From: Winogradskyella vidalii
GTDB lineage: Bacteria > Bacteroidota > Bacteroidia > Flavobacteriales > Flavobacteriaceae
Reading direction: 5' to 3'
DNA length: 64,000 bases
NCBI RefSeq assembly: GCF_013403955.1
Contig: NZ_JABFDG010000003.1
Span: 310,001-374,000 of the forward strand
Made by a program: the position numbers and the translations under genes. Below are positions 24,953 to 34,806 of the stretch, in pieces; the stretch's first letter is position 1; each line of letters starts with the position of its first letter. Under the pieces are notes generated by a model. It saw only the letters and a list, made by a program, of their open reading frames with translations, did not search any database and was not told the DNA's origin.

Positions 24953-26185
24953 ATGGAAAATGTAGCGTTAATTGAATCATTTTCAGAATTTAAGGACGAC
25001 AAACTAATAGATAGAGTTACCCTAATGGCGATTCTTGAAGATGTATTACGTAATGCCTTAAAGAAGAAGTATGGTGATGACGATAACTTTGATATCATTA
25101 TAAACCCAGATAAAGGTGATTTAGAAATTTGGAGAAACCGTATCGTTGTTGCAGATGGTGAGGTTGAAGAACCAAATCAAGAAATCGAATTATCTGAAGC
25201 TCAAAAAATAGAGCCAGATTTTGAAGTTGGTGAAGACGTTGCAGAAGAAGTGAAGTTAATCGATTTGGGAAGACGTTCCATTTTAGCTTTAAGACAAAAC
25301 TTAATTTCTAAGATTCACGAACACGATAACACAAACATTTACAAGCACTTTAAAGAGCTTGAAGGTGATATTTACACGGCAGAAGTACACCATATCCGTC
25401 ACAGAGCAATTATTTTGTTAGATGACGACGGTAATGAAATTATACTTCCTAAAGACAAACAGATTCCTTCAGATTTTTTCAGAAAAGGAGAAAATGTAAG
25501 AGGAATTATTGAAAGTGTTGAATTAAAAGGAAGTAAGCCGGCAATTGTAATGTCTAGAACGTCACCTATATTTCTTGAGAAATTATTTGAACAAGAAATA
25601 CCCGAAGTGTTCGATGGTTTAATTACCGTTAAAAAAGTGGTGCGTATTCCAGGTGAAAAAGCAAAAGTAGCAGTAGATTCTTATGATGATAGAATTGACC
25701 CTGTTGGAGCTTGTGTAGGTATGAAAGGTTCTAGAATTCACGGTATTGTACGTGAGTTAGGAAATGAAAATATAGACGTTATTAACTATACCAATAATAT
25801 TCAACTTTTTGTAACCAGAGCGTTAAGCCCAGCAAGAGTTACTTCATTAAAATTAGATGAAGAAAATATGCGCGCTGAGGTTTTATTAAAGCCAGAAGAA
25901 GTTTCTAAAGCCATCGGTAGAGGTGGTCACAACATTCGTTTAGCAGGCCAATTAACCGGTTATGAAATTGATGTCTTTAGAGAAGGTGCAGAAGAAGATG
26001 TAGAGTTAAAAGAATTCTCTGATGAAATTGAAGGTTGGGTAATTTCTGAATTTAGTAAAGCAGGTTTAGATACCGCAAAAAGTATTCTAGAACAAGACGT
26101 TGCAGATTTAGTGAAGCGTACTGATTTAGAAGAAGAAACCATCTTAGATGTCATTAGGATTCTAAGAGAAGAATTTGAAGAATAA
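24953..26185 (+). CDS. nusA: Transcription termination/antitermination factor NusA
   Basis: A 410-residue RNA polymerase-binding elongation factor. The N-terminal domain is residues about 1-130. An S1 RNA-binding domain covers about 135-200 (GDIYTAEVHHIRHRAIIL). The KH domains follow (KVAVDSYDDRIDPVGACVGM, then RAEVLLKPEEVSKAIGRGGH). A short C-terminal tail closes the protein. The long acidic repeats of the E. coli protein are absent, as is usual outside proteobacteria. NusA stimulates pausing and termination at hairpins and autoregulates its operon in E. coli, which is relevant to the leader hairpin here. Confidence 0.96.
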   Translation: MENVALIESFSEFKDDKLIDRVTLMAILEDVLRNALKKKYGDDDNFDIIINPDKGDLEIWRNRIVVADGEVEEPNQEIELSEAQKIEPDFEVGEDVAEEVKLIDLGRRSILALRQNLISKIHEHDNTNIYKHFKELEGDIYTAEVHHIRHRAIILLDDDGNEIILPKDKQIPSDFFRKGENVRGIIESVELKGSKPAIVMSRTSPIFLEKLFEQEIPEVFDGLITVKKVVRIPGEKAKVAVDSYDDRIDPVGACVGMKGSRIHGIVRELGNENIDVINYTNNIQLFVTRALSPARVTSLKLDEENMRAEVLLKPEEVSKAIGRGGHNIRLAGQLTGYEIDVFREGAEEDVELKEFSDEIEGWVISEFSKAGLDTAKSILEQDVADLVKRTDLEEETILDVIRILREEFEE

Positions 26186-26194
26186 TAGCCTTAT

Positions 26195-26226
26195 AACTTT
26201 AAAATGGTTTTAACACTTTTAAAGTT
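26195..26226. other. AT-rich hairpin between nusA and infB
   Basis: AACTTTAAAA (26195-26204) pairs with TTTTAAAGTT (26217-26226) around a 12-nt loop. No T run follows, so it is not an obvious terminator. The 240-base spacer also holds an AATTTTAATTAAAATT palindrome near 26250. It may be an RNA processing site or a start region for infB; this is unclear. Confidence 0.4.
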
Positions 26227-26425
26227 GTAATGGTATCATCCTAATTTTAATTAAAATTGGCTTTGAATAAAATGATGATTTTTTATCTTTATACAAAGCA
26301 TAACTATAAAGCATAGTATCATTAGGTTTTTTTTATGCTGAACTAGAAATAAAAAATGTTTTTATTTAAGCTTATTTTAAATTAAAATTAGTATATAATA
26401 TATTTAAGTATTTTACAGGCAATTT

Positions 26426-29239
26426 ATGGCTCAAACAACAAGATTAAATAAAGTACTAAGGGAATTGAATATTTCAATTGATCGTGCTGTGGATTTTTTA
26501 GAATCCAAAGGTGTAGAGATTGAGAAAAGCCCTAATACTAAAATTTCGCAAGAGGTTTATAACACGCTATCTGATGAATTTCAGACGGATGCATCTAAGC
26601 GTGAAAAAGCTCAAGAAGTAAGTGAAGCAAAACTTAAGGAAAAAGAAGAGCTTCGCGAACAAAGAGAACGCGAAATTGAAGAAAAGCAAAAGCAAAAAGC
26701 AGACAGAGAAGCTGTGGTTAAGGCTAAAGCTGAGTTAAGTGGGCCAAAACAAGTTGGTAAAATTGACTTAGATAATAAACCAAAGGCTCCAGAGGTTGAA
26801 ACTCCAAAAACTCCAGAAGTTAAAGAAGAAGTCCCTAAAGCTGAAGAAGCACCAGTAGCTAAAAAAGAGGAAACTCCTAAAGCTGTTGAACCTACTAAAA
26901 AACCTATTGAAGCTAAAAAGACTGAAAAGGTTGAAAAGACTGAAAAAGTTGAAAAGGCAGAAACGGTTAAAAAAGTAGAAAAAGCTGAAACGGAAATGAA
27001 AACGGTAAAACCAACCGAAGAAAAAACCAAGGAAGCTCCTAAAGAAGAAAAGACTGAAAAAACGTCTAGTGCACCTGTTGAAGAAACATTAAAAACAAAG
27101 TACCAAAAGCTTTCTGGTCCAAATATCACAGGTAAAAAAATTGACTTATCGCAATTTAATAAGCCTAAGAAGAAAAAAGAGGACAAACCCAAAGGTGCTG
27201 GTGATGCTAATAAACGTAAAAGACGTAGAATTAGTAAAGGCGGAAATGATTCTAGACCAAACTTTGACAATAAGAAAGGAGGCCATAAAGGCAGAGGTGG
27301 CAATTCTAGGCCTAAAGTCGTTAAGGAAGAGCCAAGTGAAGAAGATGTTCAAAAACAAATCCGTGAAACTTTAGAAAAGCTTCAAGGAAAATCAAATAAA
27401 GGTAAAGGCGCAAAATACCGTAGAGATAAACGAGATCAACACCGTCAACAGACTGAGATTGATCAAGAAATTGCTGCAGCAGAAAGTAAAACACTTAAGG
27501 TGACAGAATTTGTTACTGTAAGTGAAGTTGCTACTATGATGGAAGTTAGTGTAACGCAAGTCATTTCAGCATGTATGTCTCTAGGAATGATGGTTACGAT
27601 GAATCAGCGTTTAGATGCAGAAACATTAACTATCGTTGCCGAAGAGTTTGGTTACGATGTAGAATTCATCAAAGCAGATATTGAAGAATCTATTGAGGTT
27701 GTAGAAGATGATCCAAAAGATTTAATATCTAGAGCTCCAATTGTAACCGTAATGGGTCACGTAGATCACGGTAAAACATCGTTATTAGACTATATACGTA
27801 AAGAAAATGTAATTGCAGGAGAGTCTGGTGGTATTACACAGCACATTGGTGCTTATGGTGTACAATTAGAGAACGGACAAAAAATAGCCTTCTTAGATAC
27901 ACCAGGTCACGAAGCCTTTACAGCGATGCGTGCTCGTGGTGCTCAAGTTACAGATATTGCTATTATTGTTGTTGCAGCAGATGATGCTATAATGCCTCAA
28001 ACAAAAGAAGCGATTTCTCATGCACAAGCGGCAGGTGTACCAATCGTTTTTGCGATTAATAAAATAGATAAGCCAGATGCAAATCCTGAAAAGGTAAAAG
28101 AGCAATTGGCACAAATGAATCTCTTAGTTGAAGACTGGGGTGGAAAAATTCAATCTCACGACATTTCTGCTAAGAAAGGTACAGGTGTACAAGAATTGCT
28201 TGAAAAAGTATTGCTTGAAGCTGAGTTATTAGAATTAAAAGCGAATCCAAATAAAGCTGCAAGCGGAACTGTTGTAGAAGCTTATTTAGATAAAGGTAGA
28301 GGTTACGTATCAACTATTTTGGTACAAGCCGGTACATTAAAAGTAGGTGATTACGTATTAGCAGGGAAAAATAGTGGTAAAGTAAAAGCCATGCAAGATG
28401 AGCGTGGACAAGATGTTGCTGAGGCAGGTCCTGCAACGCCAGTATCTATTCTAGGCTTAGATGGTGCGCCGCAAGCAGGTGACAAGTTTAATGTCTTTTC
28501 TGATGAACGTGAAGCGAAACAAATTGCGACTAAGCGTACACAATTACAACGTGAGCAATCGGTTAGAACACAACGTCATATTACATTAGATGAAATTGGA
28601 AGACGTATTGCACTTGGTGACTTCCAAGAGCTTAATATTATTCTTAAAGGTGACGTTGATGGTTCTGTTGAAGCTTTAACAGATTCTTTCCAAAAGTTAT
28701 CTACAGAAGAAATACAAGTCAATATTATACATAAAGGAGTTGGTGCCATTACAGAAAGTGATGTATTGTTAGCAACGGCTTCAGATGCTATTATTGTCGG
28801 CTTTAATGTGCGTCCTGTTGGAAATGCAAGACTGATTGCAGACAAAGAAGAAATTGATATTAGAACTTACTCTATTATTTATGCGGCTATTAACGATCTT
28901 AAAGATGCCATGGAAGGTATGTTATCTCCAGAGGTTAAAGAAGAAGTTACAGGAACAGCCGAAATAAGAGAAATATTTAAAGTTTCTAAAGTTGGAAACA
29001 TTGCTGGTTGTATGGTGATGAATGGTAAAATCTTTAGAAATTCTAACATTAGAATCATTAGAGATGGTGTGGTAGTTCATACAGGTACATTAGAAGCTCT
29101 AAAACGATTTAAAGACGATGTTAGAGAAGTATCTAAAGGCTACGATTGTGGTATGCAAATTAAAAACTACAACGACATTGCAATTGGAGATGTAATTGAA
29201 GCTTTCCAAGAAGTACAAGTGAAGAAAAAGTTAAAATAA
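26426..29239 (+). CDS. infB: Translation initiation factor IF-2
   Basis: A 937-residue GTPase that delivers fMet-tRNA to the 30S subunit. The N-terminal 60 residues hold an IF2_N fold ([20 protein letters not shown]). About 60-340 is a low-complexity Lys/Glu/Pro/Ala region with [16 protein letters not shown] repeats. A second IF2_N segment is near residue 358 ([18 protein letters not shown]). The G domain starts near 444 with GHVDHGKT, then DTPGHEAF and NKIDKPD. Domains II, III and IV follow. The size and layout are normal for Bacteroidota. A bidirectional terminator closes the operon. Confidence 0.97.
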   Translation: MAQTTRLNKVLRELNISIDRAVDFLESKGVEIEKSPNTKISQEVYNTLSDEFQTDASKREKAQEVSEAKLKEKEELREQREREIEEKQKQKADREAVVKAKAELSGPKQVGKIDLDNKPKAPEVETPKTPEVKEEVPKAEEAPVAKKEETPKAVEPTKKPIEAKKTEKVEKTEKVEKAETVKKVEKAETEMKTVKPTEEKTKEAPKEEKTEKTSSAPVEETLKTKYQKLSGPNITGKKIDLSQFNKPKKKKEDKPKGAGDANKRKRRRISKGGNDSRPNFDNKKGGHKGRGGNSRPKVVKEEPSEEDVQKQIRETLEKLQGKSNKGKGAKYRRDKRDQHRQQTEIDQEIAAAESKTLKVTEFVTVSEVATMMEVSVTQVISACMSLGMMVTMNQRLDAETLTIVAEEFGYDVEFIKADIEESIEVVEDDPKDLISRAPIVTVMGHVDHGKTSLLDYIRKENVIAGESGGITQHIGAYGVQLENGQKIAFLDTPGHEAFTAMRARGAQVTDIAIIVVAADDAIMPQTKEAISHAQAAGVPIVFAINKIDKPDANPEKVKEQLAQMNLLVEDWGGKIQSHDISAKKGTGVQELLEKVLLEAELLELKANPNKAASGTVVEAYLDKGRGYVSTILVQAGTLKVGDYVLAGKNSGKVKAMQDERGQDVAEAGPATPVSILGLDGAPQAGDKFNVFSDEREAKQIATKRTQLQREQSVRTQRHITLDEIGRRIALGDFQELNIILKGDVDGSVEALTDSFQKLSTEEIQVNIIHKGVGAITESDVLLATASDAIIVGFNVRPVGNARLIADKEEIDIRTYSIIYAAINDLKDAMEGMLSPEVKEEVTGTAEIREIFKVSKVGNIAGCMVMNGKIFRNSNIRIIRDGVVVHTGTLEALKRFKDDVREVSKGYDCGMQIKNYNDIAIGDVIEAFQEVQVKKKLK

Positions 29240-29260
29240 TAACTTTTAGAAATAAAAAAA

Positions 29261-29286
29261 ACCGACAAGAAATTGTCGGTTTTTTT
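29261..29286. terminator. Bidirectional terminator between infB and the SPOR gene
   Basis: ACCGACAA/TTGTCGGT stem with a GAAA tetraloop, seven A before it and seven T after it. It serves infB (plus) and the convergent SPOR gene (minus). Confidence 0.9.
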
Positions 29287-29306
29287 ATGGGTTTTAAATG
29301 TGATAT

Positions 29307-29687
29307 TTAGTCCTCCGTTTTAGGTTGAAAAGGAAAAGCATTCATATACTCTTTTTTAATTTTAGCTAAAGCACGATCCGCTTCTAATTGTGTTGCAAAA
29401 TTGCCTACCCATACCTTATAATTAGGTGTGTTCCAAACAATCTCTACAGGCCAATCTTCATAGAGGTTTAAAAAATTTGATTTTTCTCGTTGCGCCTTGT
29501 CAGGATCGACATTCTGATACACTTGAATCTTATATACTTTTGATGTTTTAATATCTTTTTTATATTCTAGTAAAGTGTCAATATCACTATCTTGAGTGAT
29601 TTTAACTTCACCTTGCTGTGCTTGCATTGATAATGTAAAAGCAAAACTTAATGCAATTAAGTAAACGGACTTATTATTTAATTTCAT
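29307..29687 (-). CDS. Exported SPOR-domain protein
   Basis: A 126-residue protein with a Sec signal peptide (cleavage after SMQAQ). The C-terminal half is a SPOR domain: VYKIQVYQNVDPDKAQREKS, then NYKVWVGNFATQLEADRALA. SPOR domains bind denuded peptidoglycan at division sites or lytic-enzyme products. The N-terminal linker (about 25-50) is short and charged. It is convergent with infB. A periplasmic cell-wall role is an inference from the domain. Confidence 0.88.
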   Translation of the reverse strand: MKLNNKSVYLIALSFAFTLSMQAQQGEVKITQDSDIDTLLEYKKDIKTSKVYKIQVYQNVDPDKAQREKSNFLNLYEDWPVEIVWNTPNYKVWVGNFATQLEADRALAKIKKEYMNAFPFQPKTED

Positions 29688-29897
29688 AAATTTAAAATTT
29701 TTAAGGCAAAGGTATAGTATTCATCGAAACAAGTGTAATTTTTTTTTAGCGCAAATTTTGTGGTAACCAATTGCACTTCAATCTGTCGATAAAATTAGAA
29801 TGAAAATTCATTCCTATAATTTCAAATAGATTATTTAGAATTGGTATAAATTAGATGCTAACACTTCTTTATGATTTTCAAAATCGACTTTAAATGT

Positions 29898-29905
29898 TAC
29901 TTTTG
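29898..29905 (+). promoter_or_regulatory. -7 box of the act/cox operon
   Basis: TACTTTTG matches TANNTTTG. It lies 36 bases before the ATG at 29942 and 81 before the alternative ATG at 29987. It would drive the whole 12-kb respiratory operon. Confidence 0.5.
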
Positions 29906-29941
29906 CCAGAGTTTTTATAAAGATCTTTTTTTACATTTTTA

Positions 29942-31273
29942 ATGAAAAAATCGTACCAAAGTTTAGAAGATAATCCAACTTATAATATGAAACAAGTGAT
30001 TTACTGTAGTTTAACCTCAAAGATATTTCGTCTTTGCCTTGTTCTGTTGCTTACGTTTACAACCTCACTTACCGCCCAAGAAGGTGATCCAGCAAAAGGG
30101 AAATCACTATACAATACCAACTGTGCTGCTTGTCATAGATTAGATACGCCACTAACAGGTCCTGCGTTACGTAACGTTGAGACTAGGTTGGCAGAAAACG
30201 AAGGTTTAGATAGAGACTGGTTGCAAGCATGGATAAGAAATAGTTCAGCGCTCATTAATTCTGGTGATGCGTATGCGAATAAAGTATACAATGAATGGAA
30301 TAATGTAACAATGACTCCATTTCCACAATTGAGTGATCAGGATATTTCAGATATTTTAGCTTACACAGCACAGGAAAAGCCAGCACCAGTTGTTGCAGAG
30401 GCTACTTCAGAAGGTGCAGCTACGCAACAAGGCGGCGTGTCAAATGATTTAATTCTTGGGGCATTAGCTCTTTTATTTGCGTTGTTAGCCATGGCGTTAA
30501 TTTTGGTGAAGCGTACGTTAAATCGTTTTGCTGAAGCTAAAGGTATTGATGTTCAAGTAGACAGTAAAAGAACACCATTATGGAAAGCATTTGCTCAAAA
30601 TCAATTTTTGGTTTTAATGACTACAATATTATTTCTGTTAGCAAGTGGGTATTTTGTTTATGGCTATTTTATGCAGGTTGGTGTTGATCAAGGTTACGAA
30701 CCCGTGCAGCCAATTCATTTCTCACATAGAATTCATGCTGGTGATAATGGTGTCGATTGTAAATTTTGTCACTCTTCAGCAAGAGTGAGTAAAACATCAG
30801 GTATTCCATCTTTAAATGTTTGTATGAATTGTCATAAATCAATTTTAGAGGTTGCACCTGAAACGTTAGCAGAAGGTAATGAGCATGGTGTAGATTATAA
30901 TGCTGAAATTCAAAAATTATACGATGCTGTTGGTTGGGATGGTATGGCTTACACTGGAGAAGCGAAACCTGTAAAATGGATTCGTATTCATAATTTACCA
31001 GACTTTGCTTATTTTAATCACTCTCAACACGTAGAGGTTGGAGGTATTGAATGTCAAACGTGTCATGGTCCAGTAGAAGAAATGGAAATCATGTATCAAC
31101 ATGAGCCATTAACTATGGGATGGTGTATTAACTGTCACAGAGAAACTGATGTTAAAGTGAAGGACAATGAATATTATACTAAGATTCATGAAGAATTATC
31201 TAAAAAGTATGGTGTTGAGAAATTAACAGCAGCACAAATGGGTGGCTTAGAATGTGGTAAATGTCACTATTAA
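29942..31273 (+). CDS. actA: Alternative complex III cytochrome c subunit, six haem motifs
   Basis: A multihaem cytochrome c of 443 residues that passes electrons out of alternative complex III. A signal peptide ends near residue 45; the ATG at 29987 (Met16) also gives a good signal peptide and may be the real start. A monohaem cytochrome c domain comes first (CAACH, 61-65). Two membrane segments (about 169-190 and 222-243) follow, then a pentahaem region (CKFCH 273, CMNCH 294, CQTCH 371, CINCH 395, CGKCH 438). The pentahaem part is the normal ActA. The N-terminal monohaem domain looks like an addition. First gene of the operon. Confidence 0.88.
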   Translation: MKKSYQSLEDNPTYNMKQVIYCSLTSKIFRLCLVLLLTFTTSLTAQEGDPAKGKSLYNTNCAACHRLDTPLTGPALRNVETRLAENEGLDRDWLQAWIRNSSALINSGDAYANKVYNEWNNVTMTPFPQLSDQDISDILAYTAQEKPAPVVAEATSEGAATQQGGVSNDLILGALALLFALLAMALILVKRTLNRFAEAKGIDVQVDSKRTPLWKAFAQNQFLVLMTTILFLLASGYFVYGYFMQVGVDQGYEPVQPIHFSHRIHAGDNGVDCKFCHSSARVSKTSGIPSLNVCMNCHKSILEVAPETLAEGNEHGVDYNAEIQKLYDAVGWDGMAYTGEAKPVKWIRIHNLPDFAYFNHSQHVEVGGIECQTCHGPVEEMEIMYQHEPLTMGWCINCHRETDVKVKDNEYYTKIHEELSKKYGVEKLTAAQMGGLECGKCHY

Positions 31274-31291
31274 AATATTGAATTTTAATAG

Positions 31292-31309
31292 TTTTCGTGA
31301 AGACGAAAA
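31292..31309 (+). other. Hairpin between actA and actB
   Basis: TTTTCGT (31292-31298) pairs with ACGAAAA (31303-31309) around a GAAG loop. No T run follows. It lies in the 135-base actA-actB spacer and may affect mRNA processing or stability within the operon. Confidence 0.4.
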
Positions 31310-31408
31310 TCTCAAAAAAACAAAACAATAAAAAATTAAATATTTAGATAGATTTGGTTTTAGAATTCAAAATCGTAAATCAATAATCGTAAATCATAAA
31401 TAAACACT

Positions 31409-34400
31409 ATGTCATCAAACAAGAAATACTGGAAAAGTGTTGAAGAGCTAAACGAAAACAGCTCTATTGTTGAGGCGCTTCAACAAAATGAGTTTGTGGA
31501 TGAAATTCCTACAGATGAATTTTTAGGAGATAAAGAGTCTTTAGAGTCTTCATCTACGTCGCGTCGTGATTTCTTAAAATACGTTGGTTTTAGTACTGCA
31601 GCTGCTTCTTTAGCAGCATGTGAAGGGCCAGTTGTTAAGTCCATTCCTTATATCGTGCAACCAACAGAAATTGTTCCTGGTGTTGCCAATTATTATGCAA
31701 CTACAATTGCAGATGGTTTTGATTTTGCAAGTGTTTTAGTAAAAACAAGAGAAGGGCGTCCAATTAAAATAGAGAACAATACAGATGCCAGTACTAATGG
31801 TGTTGCTAATGCTAGAGTTAATGCTTCAGTTTTAGGTTTATATGATAGCTTAAGAGTAAAGTCGCCAATGAAAGATGGTTCTGCTATCTCTTGGGACACT
31901 TTTATGTCTGAGACGACTTCAAAATTAAATGGACTTAATGGTAAATCTATTGTGTTATTAACGCAATCTATGCCAAGTCCATCAACAAATAAATTAATTG
32001 CAGAATTCAAATCTAAGTATGGTAATGTACAGCATGTTGCTTATGATGCGGTTTCTGAATCTGCAACATTAGATGCTTACCAAGCAAAGTATGGAGTTAG
32101 GGGGATGGCTAATTACGATTTCTCTAAAGCTACAACCATTGTTTCTATTGGTGCTGATTTCTTAGGCGATTGGCAAGGTGGAGGTTTTGAGTCTGAATAT
32201 GGTAAAAAACGTATTCCTGTTAACGGTAAAATGTCTAGACATATTCAGTTTGAATCAAATATGTCATTATCTGGTGCTAATGCCGATAAACGTGTGCCAT
32301 TAACACCAAGTCAACAAAAATTAGCTTTAGCTAAATTATACAGTAGTATTACAGGTAATGCTGTAGGTAGTGTTAGTCTTCCTGAAGGTTTAGATAAAGC
32401 CGTTCAAGCAGCAGCGAATGAATTAAGCAAAGCGGGTAGTAACGGTGTTGTTGTATCTGGAATTCAAGATGTAAATGCACAATCGACCATATTAGAAATC
32501 AATACTTTTTTAAGAAGTAAAGCTTTTGATCCAAGTACAACTATAAATACGAGACAAGGTAGTGATGCAGCAGTGACACAACTAGTAGCTGATATGAAGG
32601 CTGGTAAGGTTGGTGCAGTGATTATGAATGGAGTTAATCCAATTTATACACTTCCAAATGCTTCAGATTTTAAAGAAGGTTTAGCTAAAACAGAATTGTC
32701 AGTTGCGTTTTCTATGAAACAAGATGAAACGTCATCTAACTGTCAATATATTGCTGCAGCACCTCATAACTTAGAATCTTGGGGGGATTTTGAAATAAAA
32801 TCGGGGCATTACTCAATGATGCAACCAACTATTCGTCCTTTATTTGATACGAAGCAGTTTCAGGATGTCTTAATGGGTTGGACAAATACAACAGGAACTT
32901 ACAGAGATTATATCAAATCTGTCTGGACACAAAGTGTATTGAATGGTGCTTCTTTTAACAAAGCAATTCAAGATGGCTTTTTTGTATCAGGTTCATCGGC
33001 TAGTGGTTCTAATGGGGCAACAACCATTAACGCTACTTCTACAACATTAAAAGATAAAAAAGATAGAACATTTTTAGGTGGTGTTATACATGACGTTGCC
33101 GTAGGTGTCGGAATCAAAGAAGAAGATAAAGACGAATTTGTAACGACCACAACGTCTACAACAGTAAACAATTCTAGCACAAATGCTGGTATTGCTTCAG
33201 TATTAACAGGAGGCGCAGCAGCTAGAGCATTAGCAAAAGAAGCCTTAACTGATGGTATGGAATTATCATTTTATACCAAAACAGGAATGGGCGATGGCCA
33301 ACAAGCTAATAACCCTTGGTTACAAGAATTTCCTGATCCAATTACAAGAACAACGTGGGATAACTATTTAACCGTTTCTCAAGCTGATGCAGATCGTTTA
33401 GAGTTGAAAAACTGGAACGTTGCTAATGGTGGTTTAAATGGTAGTTATGCTAAAGTTTCGGTTAACGGTGCAGAAGCTATTACAGTGCCAGTGATTATTC
33501 AGCCAGGACAAGCAAAAGGTTCTGTAGGATTATCATTTGGTTATGGTAGAACTTCAGCGGCTTTAAAAGAAGAAATGAAAACGGGTGTTAATGCATATCC
33601 GTTATATCAAAACTTCAATAAGGTACAAAACGTAACGATTGAAAAAGCTTCTGGTGAACATGAGTTTGCTTGTGTACAGTTGCATAATACGTTGATGGGG
33701 CGTGGCGACATTATTAAAGAAACTAGTTTAGAGATATTCAATACTAAGGATAAGGAACACTGGAATGCAGTGCCTCAAGTATCCTTAAATCATATAGAAA
33801 CGCCTGTAACATCTCCTGATGTAGACTTATGGGATGAGTTTGATCGCTCTATAGGTCATCACTTTAACTTATCAATAGACTTAAATGCTTGTACAGGTTG
33901 TGGTGCATGTGTAATTGCATGTCACGCAGAAAACAATGTGCCAGTTGTTGGTAAGTCTGAAATGAGACGTAGTAGAGATATGCACTGGTTGCGTATTGAC
34001 CGTTATTATTCTTCTGAAGATAGCTTCGAGCAAGATTTAGAGAAGAAAACTAACATTTCAGGATTAAGCAGTTCATTAAGTGAATTTGGAGAATTAGAGA
34101 ATCCAGCAGATAACCCACAAGTGGTTTTCCAACCGGTAATGTGTCAGCATTGTAATCATGCGCCATGTGAAACAGTATGTCCTGTGGCAGCAACTGTACA
34201 CGGACGCCAAGGTCAAAACCAAATGGCTTATAACCGTTGTGTAGGTACACGTTATTGTGCAAACAACTGTCCGTATAAAGTACGTCGTTTTAACTGGTTC
34301 TTATATAACAAGAATGATGAGTTTGATTACTATATGAATGATGATTTAGGTCGTATGGTATTAAATCCAGATGTTGTTGTAAGATCTCGTGGTGTTATGG

Positions 34401-34657
34401 AGAAATGTTCTTTCTGTATTCAAAAAACACAGAAAACAATTCTTGATGCTAAACGTGATGGTCGCTTAGTTAAAGATGGTGAGTTTGAAACAGCTTGTTC
34501 AGCAGCTTGTGGAAACGGTGCTATGATTTTTGGTGACGTTAATGACAAAGAAAGTAAAGTTGCTGAATTAAAAGAAGACGATCGTATGTATCATATGTTA
34601 GAATATGTAGGCACAAAACCTAATGTATTTTATCATACTAAAGTGAGAAATACGTAA
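31409..34657 (+). CDS. actB: Alternative complex III molybdopterin-like/iron-sulphur subunit
   Basis: A 1082-residue periplasmic subunit. A twin-arginine motif (SRRDFLKYVGFSTAAASLAA, residues 51-70) targets it for Tat export and may end in a lipid-anchored Cys71. Residues about 75-790 resemble a molybdopterin oxidoreductase fold, which in known ActB carries no cofactor. The C-terminal ferredoxin-like part has four Cys clusters: CTGCGACVIAC (828-838), CQHCNHAPCETVC (912), CVGTRYCANNCP (944) and CSFC (1000) with CSAACG. They would hold the iron-sulphur centres. Residues around 540-600 are unusually Ser/Thr/Asn-rich and possibly a flexible loop. Confidence 0.92.
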   Translation: MSSNKKYWKSVEELNENSSIVEALQQNEFVDEIPTDEFLGDKESLESSSTSRRDFLKYVGFSTAAASLAACEGPVVKSIPYIVQPTEIVPGVANYYATTIADGFDFASVLVKTREGRPIKIENNTDASTNGVANARVNASVLGLYDSLRVKSPMKDGSAISWDTFMSETTSKLNGLNGKSIVLLTQSMPSPSTNKLIAEFKSKYGNVQHVAYDAVSESATLDAYQAKYGVRGMANYDFSKATTIVSIGADFLGDWQGGGFESEYGKKRIPVNGKMSRHIQFESNMSLSGANADKRVPLTPSQQKLALAKLYSSITGNAVGSVSLPEGLDKAVQAAANELSKAGSNGVVVSGIQDVNAQSTILEINTFLRSKAFDPSTTINTRQGSDAAVTQLVADMKAGKVGAVIMNGVNPIYTLPNASDFKEGLAKTELSVAFSMKQDETSSNCQYIAAAPHNLESWGDFEIKSGHYSMMQPTIRPLFDTKQFQDVLMGWTNTTGTYRDYIKSVWTQSVLNGASFNKAIQDGFFVSGSSASGSNGATTINATSTTLKDKKDRTFLGGVIHDVAVGVGIKEEDKDEFVTTTTSTTVNNSSTNAGIASVLTGGAAARALAKEALTDGMELSFYTKTGMGDGQQANNPWLQEFPDPITRTTWDNYLTVSQADADRLELKNWNVANGGLNGSYAKVSVNGAEAITVPVIIQPGQAKGSVGLSFGYGRTSAALKEEMKTGVNAYPLYQNFNKVQNVTIEKASGEHEFACVQLHNTLMGRGDIIKETSLEIFNTKDKEHWNAVPQVSLNHIETPVTSPDVDLWDEFDRSIGHHFNLSIDLNACTGCGACVIACHAENNVPVVGKSEMRRSRDMHWLRIDRYYSSEDSFEQDLEKKTNISGLSSSLSEFGELENPADNPQVVFQPVMCQHCNHAPCETVCPVAATVHGRQGQNQMAYNRCVGTRYCANNCPYKVRRFNWFLYNKNDEFDYYMNDDLGRMVLNPDVVVRSRGVMEKCSFCIQKTQKTILDAKRDGRLVKDGEFETACSAACGNGAMIFGDVNDKESKVAELKEDDRMYHMLEYVGTKPNVFYHTKVRNT

Positions 34658-34806
34658 GTAATTCTAGTTAAGATTTGCATATAGAATAAAGGAACAATAG
34701 AGATTAAGTTTGAAACTGGAATAACGATAATTGCAAGTGAGCAGCTTCAAGCTTCCTACTTCTAGCTTCAAACTAATAAAACAATTAAAGAAACAAGTAT
34801 ATAATT

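Noticed and set aside
26611..27303. A 230-codon open frame on the minus strand inside infB
   Set aside because: It lies opposite the low-complexity Lys/Glu/Pro linker of IF-2. The translation is Ser/Phe/Leu-rich as expected from antisense of that linker, so it is a shadow frame.
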